From an uncultured Candidatus Saccharibacteria bacterium (GTDB lineage Bacteria > Patescibacteriota > Saccharimonadia > Saccharimonadales > Saccharimonadaceae): a DNA stretch of 64,000 nucleotides. The translations under genes were made by a program, and so were the position numbers. Of this stretch, positions 52,231 to 60,245 are shown one piece after another. The notes under the pieces are model-generated. The model worked only from the letters and a program-made list of their open reading frames with translations. It did not search any database and was not told the origin of the DNA. How positions within the stretch are numbered: the first letter of the stretch is position 1; each line of letters begins with the position of its first letter. The DNA lies in assembly GCA_938039975.1 (NCBI GenBank), contig CALHTM010000024.1, positions 30,685 through 94,684 of the forward strand, read 5' to 3'.

Positions 52231-52521
52231 ATGGCCTTGAATCAAATGAAAATGTTGAATGATTTGCGCAAAGCGCAGAAAGCTTTAGCCAAAGAAATTG
52301 TCGAGGTTGAGGCAGGCGACGGTGCAGTCATTGTCCAAATCACCGGCGAGCTCAAGATCAAGTCAATTAAAATTAATCCAGAGTACGTTGATCTGGATAA
52401 TATCCACCAGCTTGAACACTGGATCGAGATTGCTATCCGCGACGGTATGGCTAAAGCGCAGGAAATTGCTGCCGAAAAGATGAAACCGCTGATGGGCGGG
52501 CTAGGAAGTCTCGGATTATAA
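52231..52521 (+). CDS. YbaB/EbfC nucleoid-associated protein
   Basis: A 96-residue YbaB family protein that binds DNA as a dimer. A first helix (LNDLRKAQKALAKEIVEV), three strands (GAVIVQITGELKIKSIKI), and a final helix with MAKAQEIAAEKMKP and a Gly-rich tail are all visible. GAAGGGGAG precedes the ATG and TATAAT lies at 52191-52196. recR follows after 4 bases, the classic ybaB-recR arrangement. Confidence 0.9.
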   Translation: MALNQMKMLNDLRKAQKALAKEIVEVEAGDGAVIVQITGELKIKSIKINPEYVDLDNIHQLEHWIEIAIRDGMAKAQEIAAEKMKPLMGGLGSLGL

Positions 52522-52525
52522 ACTA

Positions 52526-53137
52526 ATGGCTCTATTGCCAAGCGCGCTTGAGCGTGTTATTGAGGAGTTGGGTCATTTGCCAGGCGTTGGGCCGCGGACG
52601 GCTGAGCGCTATGCTTATTTCTTGCTAAAAAACGATTCTCGCACTACTGAAGCGCTAGCGAATGCTTTGCGGCAGCTGCACGCGCAGGTCAAAAGTTGTC
52701 CGAAAACTTTCGCGCTAATTGACGCTGACCAGGAAGTCTCGCCCTTGTATAGCGATCCGAAACGCGATCGCCAGCTAGTTGCTGTTGTTGAAGAACCGCT
52801 AGATATAGTGGCGTTAGAACGCACCGGGCAATTCCAGGGCACTTATCACGTATTGGGCGGAACGATTTCGCCGATTGACGGCGTCGGGCCAGAACAGCTT
52901 CATATACCTGAGCTATTGCAGCGATTGCGCGACGATAACGTCGAGGAAGTCATTATTGCTACCAACGCTAGCGTCGAGGGCGAATCAACGGCGCTATTCA
53001 TCCAACGCCAAATCAAGGAATCGCACCTAGCTACCAAAGTTTCACGTTTAGCTCGCGGCATTCCTGTGGGCGTCGATCTAGAGTATGCCGATCAAATTAC
53101 CCTCGGGCACGCGCTGGAAGGGCGGCGGTTTTTGTAA
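52526..53137 (+). CDS. recR: Recombination protein RecR
   Basis: A 203-residue RecR, which works with RecF/RecO to load RecA. HhH at the N-terminus (HLPGVGPRTAERYAYFLL), Toprim region (VAVVEEPLDIVALERTGQF, GTYHVLGGTISPIDGVGPEQL), and the Walker-B-like EVIIATNASVEGESTA segment. The zinc finger that normally has four Cys is reduced: only one Cys (VKSCPKTF) remains in that stretch. The stop is 6 bases before an A-rich stretch that is the U-run of a minus-strand terminator. Confidence 0.93.
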   Translation: MALLPSALERVIEELGHLPGVGPRTAERYAYFLLKNDSRTTEALANALRQLHAQVKSCPKTFALIDADQEVSPLYSDPKRDRQLVAVVEEPLDIVALERTGQFQGTYHVLGGTISPIDGVGPEQLHIPELLQRLRDDNVEEVIIATNASVEGESTALFIQRQIKESHLATKVSRLARGIPVGVDLEYADQITLGHALEGRRFL

Positions 53138-53142
53138 AAAAA

Positions 53143-53251
53143 GAAAATAGCCCGCCGAAAACGTGCTCAAGCCGGAAACTGGATTTCAATCCAGCAGACG
53201 CTAAAATGTGCGTCTCGAACCGAATTGAACAATTTTCAGCGAGCTATTTTC
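53143..53251 (-). ncRNA. Multibranched 3' RNA ending in a U-run
   Basis: Read on the minus strand, GAAAATAGCTCGC (53251-53239) closes with GCGGGCTATTTTC (53155-53143; 12 of 13 pairs) around an 83-base interior. Two perfect hairpins fill it: AGACGC/GCGTCT (53196-53215) and CTGGAT/ATCCAG (53179-53194), plus a weak AATTG/CAATT (53223-53234). TTTTTTT follows the closing stem, so it can act as the terminator of the small membrane protein gene. It is much more elaborate than the simple terminators elsewhere here, so it may be a 3' UTR-derived RNA. Confidence 0.6.
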
Positions 53252-53269
53252 TCGAGCGGGACTATAACC

Positions 53270-53467
53270 CTACTCACTGTCCTGCTTGCGCAAGTAGCGC
53301 ATGAGCAGGATGTATACGATGACGGCCCCGGGGACGGCGATAGCCGTCCCGATGACCAAGCACGCCACATCGGACATGCCGATGTGGCGGAGAATAACGC
53401 CAACGGCAATGCCGATACTGATCGGCACTGCCGCAAGGAATCCAATTGCCATGGCGCGGTCTCCCAC
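53270..53467 (-). CDS. 65-residue two-helix membrane protein
   Basis: A short hydrophobic protein: helix 1 near residues 6-27 (MAIGFLAAVPISIGIAVGVI), a loop HIGMSDVA, helix 2 near 36-57 (VIGTAIAVPGAVIVYILLM) and a charged RYLRKQDSE tail. No family recognised. Support comes from its signals: TTGACT-17-TATAAT promoter, a leader of about 80 bases, and GGAGGTGA ending 6 bases before a GTG start. Two other open frames cover the same bases but lack such a ribosome site. The folded RNA described at 53143-53251 follows its stop by 18 bases. Confidence 0.7.
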   Translation of the reverse strand: MGDRAMAIGFLAAVPISIGIAVGVILRHIGMSDVACLVIGTAIAVPGAVIVYILLMRYLRKQDSE

Positions 53468-53553
53468 TTTTTTTCACCTCCTCTCGAAGCGTGCTCAAAG
53501 CAAAGAGCGACTTCTTCGCCCTTTTGGTAACTTTGAGCGAAAAGTTAATATAA

Positions 53554-53582
53554 ATTATATCAATATTAGGACAAAAAGTCAA
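53554..53582 (-). promoter_or_regulatory. Promoter of the 65-residue protein gene
   Basis: On the minus strand TTGACT (53577-53582), 17-base spacer, TATAAT (53554-53559). The leader can form CGAAG/CTTCG just before the GAGGAGGTGA ribosome site. The rest of the stretch to 53672 shows nothing clear. Confidence 0.85.
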
Positions 53583-53672
53583 ATTTTCCGTAAAACTACA
53601 TTGTGCTTTGTAACTTTACTTACATAAAAAGGCGGCAGATCCAGTTAGTTATATTATATGAGTTCGTTAGTT

Positions 53673-54008
53673 TTACTTTTCTAACTTTTTCTTCTGCTTT
53701 GACTTTACAATTGGCGAAGCAACAGCACAGCCAATCGCGCTAAGTATTGATACGACGGCGATTTGGCGCATAATATATTTGCCTCTACCGAACGGGCCTT
53801 CTTCCCACGCCATATGAGCTTTCAAGCTTTCTGAAGTTATCGGGCAATTTTTCTTGGTATCTTTGAACCCGGAACTTGGCTGGCCGTTTTTGACGCAAAC
53901 GTATTCTGGTTCTGGTCCGGACGGCGGTATGCAGCTGACAGCAATTAATACTGCCGCAATAGCCGCAAGCGATCCGGCGATGATCAATAGTAATTTTGGT
54001 GTTTTCAT
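53673..54008 (-). CDS. 111-residue hypothetical membrane protein
   Basis: A small protein with an N-terminal helix (about 5-27, LLLIIAGSLAAIAAVLIAV) followed by Cys, an external segment of about 50 residues with two further Cys (YVCVKNG, KKNCPIT), a second helix near 83-101 (QIAVVSILSAIGCAVASPIV) and a Lys-rich tail. No family recognised. The outer Cys pair could form a disulfide. AAGGAGG before the ATG and TGTTACAAT upstream support a real gene with its own promoter. Confidence 0.65.
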   Translation of the reverse strand: MKTPKLLLIIAGSLAAIAAVLIAVSCIPPSGPEPEYVCVKNGQPSSGFKDTKKNCPITSESLKAHMAWEEGPFGRGKYIMRQIAVVSILSAIGCAVASPIVKSKQKKKLEK

Positions 54009-54110
54009 AAAACCTCCTTAATTTAACAAAGCTTACAGATATTGTAACACGAGTTTTACCTGTTAATAATTTTTAACCTGCTATGTCAAGTAAATCGCAA
54101 TACGCTAAAC

Positions 54111-55241
54111 CTATATTGACTGAATAAGTTGTTGGTAAATGCCGTGCGTCTGTCTAATTCTTGCTACTGATACCGACTCGTTTACGGTGTGCGCTTGGTC
54201 GAAATCGCCAGGGCCGTAGATGACTGTCTCTGCGCCAATGGCCTGGAAGAACGCTTGATCGGTGCCGCCGTAGCTGACTGCTGTCTCAGCTTCTGGTAGC
54301 AAGCGCTGTATGGTTTTCAAGATTTTGGCGTTCGTATCGCACAAAGCAGACGGCACAGGTGTAGCGGGATGCCGCCATGTACAATCGTAACGGGCAACTA
54401 TCTCGCCAACCCAATTTTCAAAGTCTGCGTCCAAGGGCGGCGTGGTACGGATATCGACAATGACAGAGCTGGCGCCAGCTGTTTTGTTGTTAGAGTATGA
54501 CCCTGCAGGCTCAATACGCGTTGGCGTGAAGCTAGGAGTACCCAAAATATCGTGGCTATAGGCGGCATGAAGCTGCTCGCGAATCTCTGGCAAATCATTC
54601 AGGAACGACACTACGGCTGGCAGCGAACTATCGTAATAAGCGCTCTCTTGCGAGGCGTGGCTTGATGTACGTTCAAAGATAAATTCAACAAACTTGTTGC
54701 CGCGATGTCCGATTTCAATTCGATTATCCGTCGGTTCGGCGATGGCACAGCTAATTTCCTCGTACTGTGTCTTTTCTGAAAAATACTTCGCAAAATCAGC
54801 CGACCCAGCACCATCGACCTCTTCGCTAGCAACGGCGACGCACCACACGTCAAGGTCGTCACGCCGTTCGTTTGCACATTCGGCGGCGGCTATCATTTGT
54901 AGAGCGACGCCAGCTTTCATGTCGGTGGCGCCTAGACCATATAGCCGGCCGTCCATAACGTATGGTTGCCACGGACTCTGCTGCCAAGCCGACTCATCGC
55001 CAGGAGAAACCGTATCGACATGCCCGCACAAAATAAGCGCGCGCTTTGCTATCTGCTTTTTGGCACGGATTAATCCAGCGGTAAAGCGCTCATCAGTAAT
55101 AACTTCGTCAAAATTAGCTGACCGCATCCACGATGCAACGAAATCTAAAGCTTCTGCCTCGTTGCCCGATACTGACGGTATGGCAATGAGCTGCTTGGCT
55201 AATTCAACTAGATCTAGTTGGTCTCGGTTGAGGTGTCCCAT
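54111..55241 (-). CDS. M20-family metallopeptidase (DapE/ArgE-like)
   Basis: A 376-residue zinc amidohydrolase of the M20 family. LILCGHVDTVSPGDES (about 68-83) gives the first His-x-Asp, GATDMKAGVALQM near 108 the bridging Asp, CVAVASEEVDGAGS near 133 the catalytic Glu-Glu pair, and the C-terminal GTDQAFFQAIGAE plus DQAHTVNE the last His. Relatives deacylate amino-acid intermediates (DapE, ArgE) or cleave peptides. No other lysine or arginine genes are nearby, so a peptidase or salvage role is plausible. It overlaps the GNAT gene by 28 bases. Confidence 0.85.
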   Translation of the reverse strand: MGHLNRDQLDLVELAKQLIAIPSVSGNEAEALDFVASWMRSANFDEVITDERFTAGLIRAKKQIAKRALILCGHVDTVSPGDESAWQQSPWQPYVMDGRLYGLGATDMKAGVALQMIAAAECANERRDDLDVWCVAVASEEVDGAGSADFAKYFSEKTQYEEISCAIAEPTDNRIEIGHRGNKFVEFIFERTSSHASQESAYYDSSLPAVVSFLNDLPEIREQLHAAYSHDILGTPSFTPTRIEPAGSYSNNKTAGASSVIVDIRTTPPLDADFENWVGEIVARYDCTWRHPATPVPSALCDTNAKILKTIQRLLPEAETAVSYGGTDQAFFQAIGAETVIYGPGDFDQAHTVNESVSVARIRQTHGIYQQLIQSI

Positions 55242-55843
55242 ACCACTACAGTATCACAACAACCGTAGTTTTTGCCACTTGTTTTGCCATAGAGAGGGCA
55301 ATCTTTGCATAATTCCAATGCCTCTGGGGGCACTTCGTCTGCTGATTCTATCTCGCGCCCGCCAAGCCGTTTGGCTATAGGTAGGCTATCTGAATTACAA
55401 AATGCATAAGGTGTAATTCCTTCGTCTTGCATTGCCTGAATAATTTTTTCAAATAATATAGTTCCGACGCCGTGACCGCGTAGGCTATCGTCGACTTTGA
55501 GCGAGCCAACTTCAGACATTAGACGGGCGCCGTGCTTGATTGGTTCCATCGCTCCAACGTACCCGACTACATTGTTTGTGATAAAGTTAGCATCTATAAC
55601 GTCTTCGGTTTCAGGCAGCCGCAAGGCTACGATATCAGTATATTTACTGGCGATAGCTGCACCAGATACAGGCAGCATCTGCTTATCGCCTGGGCTGCGG
55701 TGGTTGACGAAATTAGCAATCGCTTTTATAGCAGTGGACGCCTCATCGTCGCCTAAGCGCGAAGCTAGCTCGCCTAGCGGCATAATTAACAGTTTGATTT
55801 CCGCTTCTTTCGACTTTGGAGCGGTGGTGATTACTTCAGCCAT
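55214..55843 (-). CDS. GNAT N-acetyltransferase
   Basis: A 209-residue GNAT-fold enzyme. VGYVGAMEPI (about 95-104) is strand 4, SEVGSLKVDDSLRGHGVGTILFEKI (about 112-136) contains the acetyl-CoA loop RGHGVG, and FCNSDSLPIAKRLGG the final strand-helix. The C-terminal 35 residues hold four Cys (ELCKDCPLYG, YGCCD), which may bind a metal. It overlaps the M20 deacylase by 28 bases, so acetylation and deacylation genes are cotranscribed. TATAAT (55852-55857) ends 8 bases before the ATG. Confidence 0.82.
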   Translation of the reverse strand: MAEVITTAPKSKEAEIKLLIMPLGELASRLGDDEASTAIKAIANFVNHRSPGDKQMLPVSGAAIASKYTDIVALRLPETEDVIDANFITNNVVGYVGAMEPIKHGARLMSEVGSLKVDDSLRGHGVGTILFEKIIQAMQDEGITPYAFCNSDSLPIAKRLGGREIESADEVPPEALELCKDCPLYGKTSGKNYGCCDTVVVWDTSTETN

Positions 55844-55925
55844 ATCTTTATATTATAGCATAAATACTATAGAAATACAAGGGCAGCTAATGTGCTAGTG
55901 GCGGCAATGAGATATAATAAATGCT

Positions 55926-56639
55926 ATGAATAATAAGCAAACTCCTGAACTTAATAAAGTTAAACTATTGGTCCGTGAATTACTAGGCAGTGACACCTCA
56001 GGACACGCCGATGATCATGTCGAGCGAGTGGCGCTGCTGGCAGAGCGTTTTGCCATCAAGTGCAGCGAACCGGTGGATTTGCAAGAAGTGATGTTGACGG
56101 CTTGGCTACATGACGTCGACGATTATAAACTGGTAGGCAAAAAGCAAGCAGAGAAATTGACGAACGCAGTAAATATCATGATAGAAGTAAAGGTGGCTGA
56201 AGATTTGCGCCGAGCGGTATTGGAAAATGTTGCGGCGATTGGTTATAGCAAACGGCTGAAAGGCAAGCAACCGCAGCGCCTGGCGGGACAGCTGGTGTCT
56301 GACGCCGACATGTGCGATGCTATTGGCGCGGTCGGTATTGAACGGGCGTTGGTCTATGCTTGCCATCACGGCGGGCGGATTTTTGACTCTGCGGTCTGGC
56401 CGAATGTTAATCTGGCGGCGCACGAATATAATGCTGACGGCAATACGCATGATACCGACGGCTTCATTAATCACTTTTTTGAAAAGCTGCTGAAACTGAA
56501 GGGCTTGATGCTGACCGAGCCAGGGAAGACGGAAGCAGAAAGCCGCCAGCAAATTATGGTTGATTTCTTACGCCATTATTTCCGCGAGAAGAATGCGCCG
56601 GACTGGAGCGAGTTTTTAGAAGAATACTTACGCCATTGA
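55926..56639 (+). CDS. HD-domain phosphohydrolase
   Basis: A 237-residue HD-domain protein. HADDHVERVALLAERFA near residues 21-37 gives the first His, TAWLHDVDDYKLVG near 60 the HD pair, and VSDADMCDAIGA near 122 the final Asp. It resembles YpgQ/YedJ-type nucleotide phosphohydrolases. The substrate is not visible. TATAAT (55913-55918) ends 7 bases before the ATG. The ATG at 55921 is out of frame and stops at once. Confidence 0.85.
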   Translation: MNNKQTPELNKVKLLVRELLGSDTSGHADDHVERVALLAERFAIKCSEPVDLQEVMLTAWLHDVDDYKLVGKKQAEKLTNAVNIMIEVKVAEDLRRAVLENVAAIGYSKRLKGKQPQRLAGQLVSDADMCDAIGAVGIERALVYACHHGGRIFDSAVWPNVNLAAHEYNADGNTHDTDGFINHFFEKLLKLKGLMLTEPGKTEAESRQQIMVDFLRHYFREKNAPDWSEFLEEYLRH

Positions 56640-56663
56640 TAGGTCGCTGAAGTATTTTCTTGT

Positions 56664-57482
56664 TTATTTCGATTCTCTACCTGGAAAGCTGGTACTCAAA
56701 ATTCTTAAGCTGGTGTCGACAACCAATTGGCAGGCTTGCTGTTGCGAAAGGGGCGCGAGGTGCTTGTTCTCGCCGCTTGGATGGAGCGAATGGCCAGCTT
56801 TTGGTACGATGATAGCTCGTTGTTCGGCCTCATGTAATCCGCGCAGTTGCCAGCTTCGCCTCCAGCTACTAACAATTAACGGAGTACTAGTATTCCAGTC
56901 TCTTTCTGCCGCAATTACTGCCGCGCGGCCAATTTCGACTAATTTGTGTAGTTGCTCTTTTAGATCGCGAGTTTCTTGGATATCATGAAAATACTTCTGA
57001 GGAATAGGAAGCCATTCTTGGTGTAGAACGCTGAAATCACCTATCTTGCCGTCTGGAAATGTCGGACATTGCATCTCTGTGTCATTATGGCGTCGCCGTT
57101 TTCTAGAATTTGGCAGTTGAATTACTTCGTTGGGGTTTGGTAATGGGGGTGAAAAAGTTACAAGTGCTGTGTTTATGTTTTCCTTTGTCATGGATAATAA
57201 TGCCTGATGGGCAGCAATTGTACCCATGCATTGGGCTATTAGTAATACAGGGCCTTCTTTGCCTCTGTCAGATACGTTATCCATTATTTCTTCATATTGT
57301 TCTGAGGGTGAGCGAACGCGAGAACTAGTCGTGTCATCGGTGACACCATGAATATTGTGAGAAGTAATATCATAGTCTGATAGAGTACGGTTAATATAAT
57401 TAAAGGCGACTGAGCCTCTCTCTAAGTGACTGCCGCCCCCGCCTACACAAAAAGCTGTTATGGGTTGTTTTAGACCATCCAT
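56664..57482 (-). CDS. Alpha/beta-hydrolase-like protein with Cys at the nucleophile
   Basis: A 272-residue protein. VLLIAQCMGTIAAHQALL (about 78-95) has the shape of an alpha/beta-hydrolase nucleophile elbow, but the usual GxSxG reads AQCMG, placing Cys at the nucleophile position. IIVPKAGHSLHPSG near 234 supplies a possible catalytic His. An FCVGGGGSHLERGS start gives an early loop typical of lipase-like folds. The ATG at 57482 is used because TTGACA-16-TATGAT (57496-57523) overlaps the longer N-terminus. The next gene, divergent, is another alpha/beta hydrolase. Confidence 0.65.
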   Translation of the reverse strand: MDGLKQPITAFCVGGGGSHLERGSVAFNYINRTLSDYDITSHNIHGVTDDTTSSRVRSPSEQYEEIMDNVSDRGKEGPVLLIAQCMGTIAAHQALLSMTKENINTALVTFSPPLPNPNEVIQLPNSRKRRRHNDTEMQCPTFPDGKIGDFSVLHQEWLPIPQKYFHDIQETRDLKEQLHKLVEIGRAAVIAAERDWNTSTPLIVSSWRRSWQLRGLHEAEQRAIIVPKAGHSLHPSGENKHLAPLSQQQACQLVVDTSLRILSTSFPGRESK

Positions 57483-57561
57483 CGTTTCGCTTACTATCAT
57501 ATCATACATTGCATATTTGTCAAATTCATAAGCTGGCTTGTCATTATGTTAATATTGAAAT

Positions 57562-58167
57562 ATGAATCAGGCGATAATTGTTCACGGTAAGCCGTCCAAA
57601 CAATCTTATTTCAATCCAAATCTACCGAGCGCTAGTAACTCGATTTGGATTCCATGGCTGCAACAGCAGCTGCTAATTCGTGGTATTGACACTCAGACGC
57701 CCGAGATGCCTGAATCATGGCGACCAGATTACTCACTGTGGCGACAGACTTTTGAAAAATATGATGTAAATTCAGAAACTATATTGGTTGGCCATAGTTG
57801 TGGCGGGGGTTTTCTAATTCAATGGATGAGTGAGAACCCGCAAATTTGTGCAGGCGACGTTTATCTTGTTGCGCCAGCTTTTGGCGATAAGTTTAACCCC
57901 GAAGCTCCATATGATGAGCCGCTTCGTGGCGGTTTTTTTGATTTTGAGATTGACGAGGCGCTACTTGATCGCGTGCGTAGTCTAACTATATTTTACTCTG
58001 ATAATGACTCGGTGCGAGTTGATACTGCAATAAAAATTCTAAAAAAATCTTTCCCGTCTGCCTGTTATCGATTATTTCCGGGATATGGGCATTTTTGTGG
58101 TAAGCGTGACATGGCCGACGATACTTTTCCTGAGCTGTTTGAGATAATATTGCGTAATAGAAAATGA
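57562..58167 (+). CDS. RBBP9/YdeN-family alpha/beta hydrolase
   Basis: A 201-residue serine-hydrolase-fold protein of the RBBP9/YdeN type. AIIVHGKPSKQSYF opens it, ILVGHSCGGGFLIQWM (about 73-88) is the GHSxG nucleophile elbow, IFYSDNDSVRV near 148 has the Asp, and FPGYGHFCG near 175 the His, so the triad looks intact. The substrate is unknown. It diverges from the Cys-containing hydrolase-like gene with only 79 bases between start codons. TAATAT at 57550-57555 ends 6 bases before the ATG. Confidence 0.8.
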   Translation: MNQAIIVHGKPSKQSYFNPNLPSASNSIWIPWLQQQLLIRGIDTQTPEMPESWRPDYSLWRQTFEKYDVNSETILVGHSCGGGFLIQWMSENPQICAGDVYLVAPAFGDKFNPEAPYDEPLRGGFFDFEIDEALLDRVRSLTIFYSDNDSVRVDTAIKILKKSFPSACYRLFPGYGHFCGKRDMADDTFPELFEIILRNRK

Positions 58168-58235
58168 CTATAGAAGAAGAGGTCGGCTGACATAATCGAC
58201 ATCCTAGTTGCTTGATATAAGATATAATAGTACTT

Positions 58236-59816
58236 GTGAATAAACAGTTGCAGCAAAAGCTCAAAACTCTACCGCGCAGCCCCGGTGTTTATTTTCATAA
58301 GTCGGCGAGCGGCGAGATTATCTATATCGGTAAAGCAGCGGTGTTAAAAAACCGTGTGCGGCAATATTTTCAGAGCGGTAAAGATTTTGACGCCAAAACT
58401 CGGGCGCTGGTCGCCGAAATTTATGATACCGATTGGATCGAAACCGAGAGCGAGATTGACGCGCTATTCCTAGAAAGCGAGATGATCAAGCGTTATATGC
58501 CACGCTACAATATTTTGCTACGCGATGATAAATCACAAACTTTCGTACGAATTGATATGAAAAGCGAATGGCCGACGGTGACTTTTACGCGCAGCCCTGC
58601 TGATGACGGTGCGACTTACATTGGTCCTTTTTATAGCGGTTTGCCGGTCAAGAAGGCGTTGCGTTATTTGCGCAAAATTTTTCCTTATTATATCAAGCCG
58701 CCCAAGCGCGAACACGCTAATTTAGAAGAGCAAATCGGTTTGGCGCCCAGCCTTGATATGACTAGTCACGAGTACAAGAAATCTTTGCGTAAGCTGATCA
58801 AATATATCGAGGGCGGGCGCGTCAAAATCGCGCAAGAAATTGAACGCGACATGAAGCGAGCGGCGCGCAATCAAGAATTCGAGACAGCGGCACAACTTCG
58901 CAATAAGTTGACATATTTGCGCGAGCTGCAGCGGCGAATTATGTTCGGCGATCGCGAGTTCATTAATATTTCGAAAGATCGGGCACTATCGCAGTTAGCT
59001 GAGCTATTGAGTTTACCAGCGCCGCCAGCGAGGATTGAGGGCTATGATATCTCACATATGAGCGGCACTAACGTTGTAGCCAGCATGGTAGTCTTCACTA
59101 ATGGTGCTAGCGACCGGACGCATTATCGCAAGTTCAAGATGCACGTTCAACGCAATGACGACACCGCTAATATGCGCGAGACTATCAGGCGGCGCTTTAG
59201 CGAGAAAAATCGCAAAGATTGGGGGATTCCGGATTTGTTGTTGATTGATGGCGGTAAAGGGCAGCTTAGTGCAGTGCTCGACGAATTAGACAGGCTAGAC
59301 GTTACGGTGCCAGTAATTGGCATAGCGAAGCGCGAAGAAGAAATCGTTGTCGCCAAGAATCGTTCGCATATTAACGACGATGACGCGCTGCTCGGCCAGT
59401 TGATGAAAGAGCCGCGTCCCGGTATTAGCGTACTGGATTCTGGTGATTTTTACTTAATTAATTTGCATGCTGGGCAGCAAAATGCTGGCTCGCACTCGCG
59501 AAATCTGCGCGGCAGCGATACTATGAGCGAGTATGATGATGTCGTAAAGCTATTTCAACGTATTCGCGACGAAGCGCACCGTTTTGCCGTCAGTTATCAT
59601 ACAACGCTCAAGTGCAAAGGCACCACGAAAAGCGAGCTTGACGACATTCCTGGTGTCGGTCCGGCAACGCGGCGCAAATTACTGCGGCGCTTTGGCAGTA
59701 TGCGGGCAGTTAGGCGAGCTAGCCAAGCGGAAATTTGCGATGCTATCGGGCAAGCGCTAGGAACTCGCGTCTATGAGGCTTTTTGCTACCAGGGTGGCGA
59801 TATGCCGCAACTATGA
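58236..59816 (+). CDS. uvrC: Excinuclease ABC subunit C
   Basis: A 526-residue UvrC, the dual incision nuclease of excision repair; most are about 600 residues. GIY-YIG domain: SPGVYFHKSASGEIIYIGKA (about 11-30) for 3' incision; UVR motif EFETAAQLRNKLTYLRELQ near 215 for UvrB; RNase H-like domain with YDISHMSGTNVVASMVVF near 270 and LLIDGGKGQLSAVLDEL near 335 for 5' incision; HhH pair at the C-terminus (LDDIPGVGPATRRKLLRRFG). GTG start at 58236, TATAAT (58224-58229) ending 6 bases before it: a leaderless GTG gene if correct. Confidence 0.96.
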   Translation: MNKQLQQKLKTLPRSPGVYFHKSASGEIIYIGKAAVLKNRVRQYFQSGKDFDAKTRALVAEIYDTDWIETESEIDALFLESEMIKRYMPRYNILLRDDKSQTFVRIDMKSEWPTVTFTRSPADDGATYIGPFYSGLPVKKALRYLRKIFPYYIKPPKREHANLEEQIGLAPSLDMTSHEYKKSLRKLIKYIEGGRVKIAQEIERDMKRAARNQEFETAAQLRNKLTYLRELQRRIMFGDREFINISKDRALSQLAELLSLPAPPARIEGYDISHMSGTNVVASMVVFTNGASDRTHYRKFKMHVQRNDDTANMRETIRRRFSEKNRKDWGIPDLLLIDGGKGQLSAVLDELDRLDVTVPVIGIAKREEEIVVAKNRSHINDDDALLGQLMKEPRPGISVLDSGDFYLINLHAGQQNAGSHSRNLRGSDTMSEYDDVVKLFQRIRDEAHRFAVSYHTTLKCKGTTKSELDDIPGVGPATRRKLLRRFGSMRAVRRASQAEICDAIGQALGTRVYEAFCYQGGDMPQL

Positions 59817-59848
59817 AAAATACGGCTGATGCGGTATACTGTAGCAGT

Positions 59849-60244
59849 ATGAGTAAACAATTTATAGCTTTTATTCTCCGGTGGATACTGAACTCGCTGG
59901 GGATTTGGGTAGCGGTGCGGATTTTTGGTACGGGTTATAGCAATGCTCAAATCGATTCTAGTTTGGTGGCCTTTTTCGGCGCCGGGCTGATTTTTTCAAT
60001 TATCAACGCGACGCTTAAGCCGATTGTGATGATTTTGTCGTTGCCGATGATTTTGGTAACGCTTGGCTTTTTCACGATAGTTGTTAACGGTTTTTTGGTT
60101 TGGCTATCATTGATGTTGGCGCCAGGCTTGCAAATGACGTTCTTGAATTCGATTTTTGCAGGCTTGATATTAAGTTTGGTAAACTATGTAGTAAGTAGTG
60201 TTCTGGAGCTCAGTTATCACGACGAACGAGAGGAGAAATCATAA
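59849..60244 (+). CDS. Phage holin family 4 / DUF360-like membrane protein
   Basis: A 131-residue protein with four membrane helices, matching the layout of the mycobacterial 4-TMS holin-like family (NATLKPIVMILSLPMILVTLG near residue 50 is the typical conserved segment). It is a common housekeeping membrane protein of unknown function in many bacteria and no phage genes are nearby. Own TATACT (59835-59840) ends 8 bases before this ATG; the longer open frame starts inside uvrC. secG follows directly. Confidence 0.8.
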   Translation: MSKQFIAFILRWILNSLGIWVAVRIFGTGYSNAQIDSSLVAFFGAGLIFSIINATLKPIVMILSLPMILVTLGFFTIVVNGFLVWLSLMLAPGLQMTFLNSIFAGLILSLVNYVVSSVLELSYHDEREEKS

Positions 60245-60245
60245 A

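Noticed and set aside
53225..53627. Overlapping open frames on both strands across the 65-residue gene
   Set aside because: None has a ribosome site like the GGAGGTGA before GTG 53467; their composition is arginine/serine-rich shadow-like.
59849..60244. Holin-like protein as evidence of a prophage
   Set aside because: This four-helix family is a common chromosomal protein; neighbours uvrC and secG are housekeeping genes.
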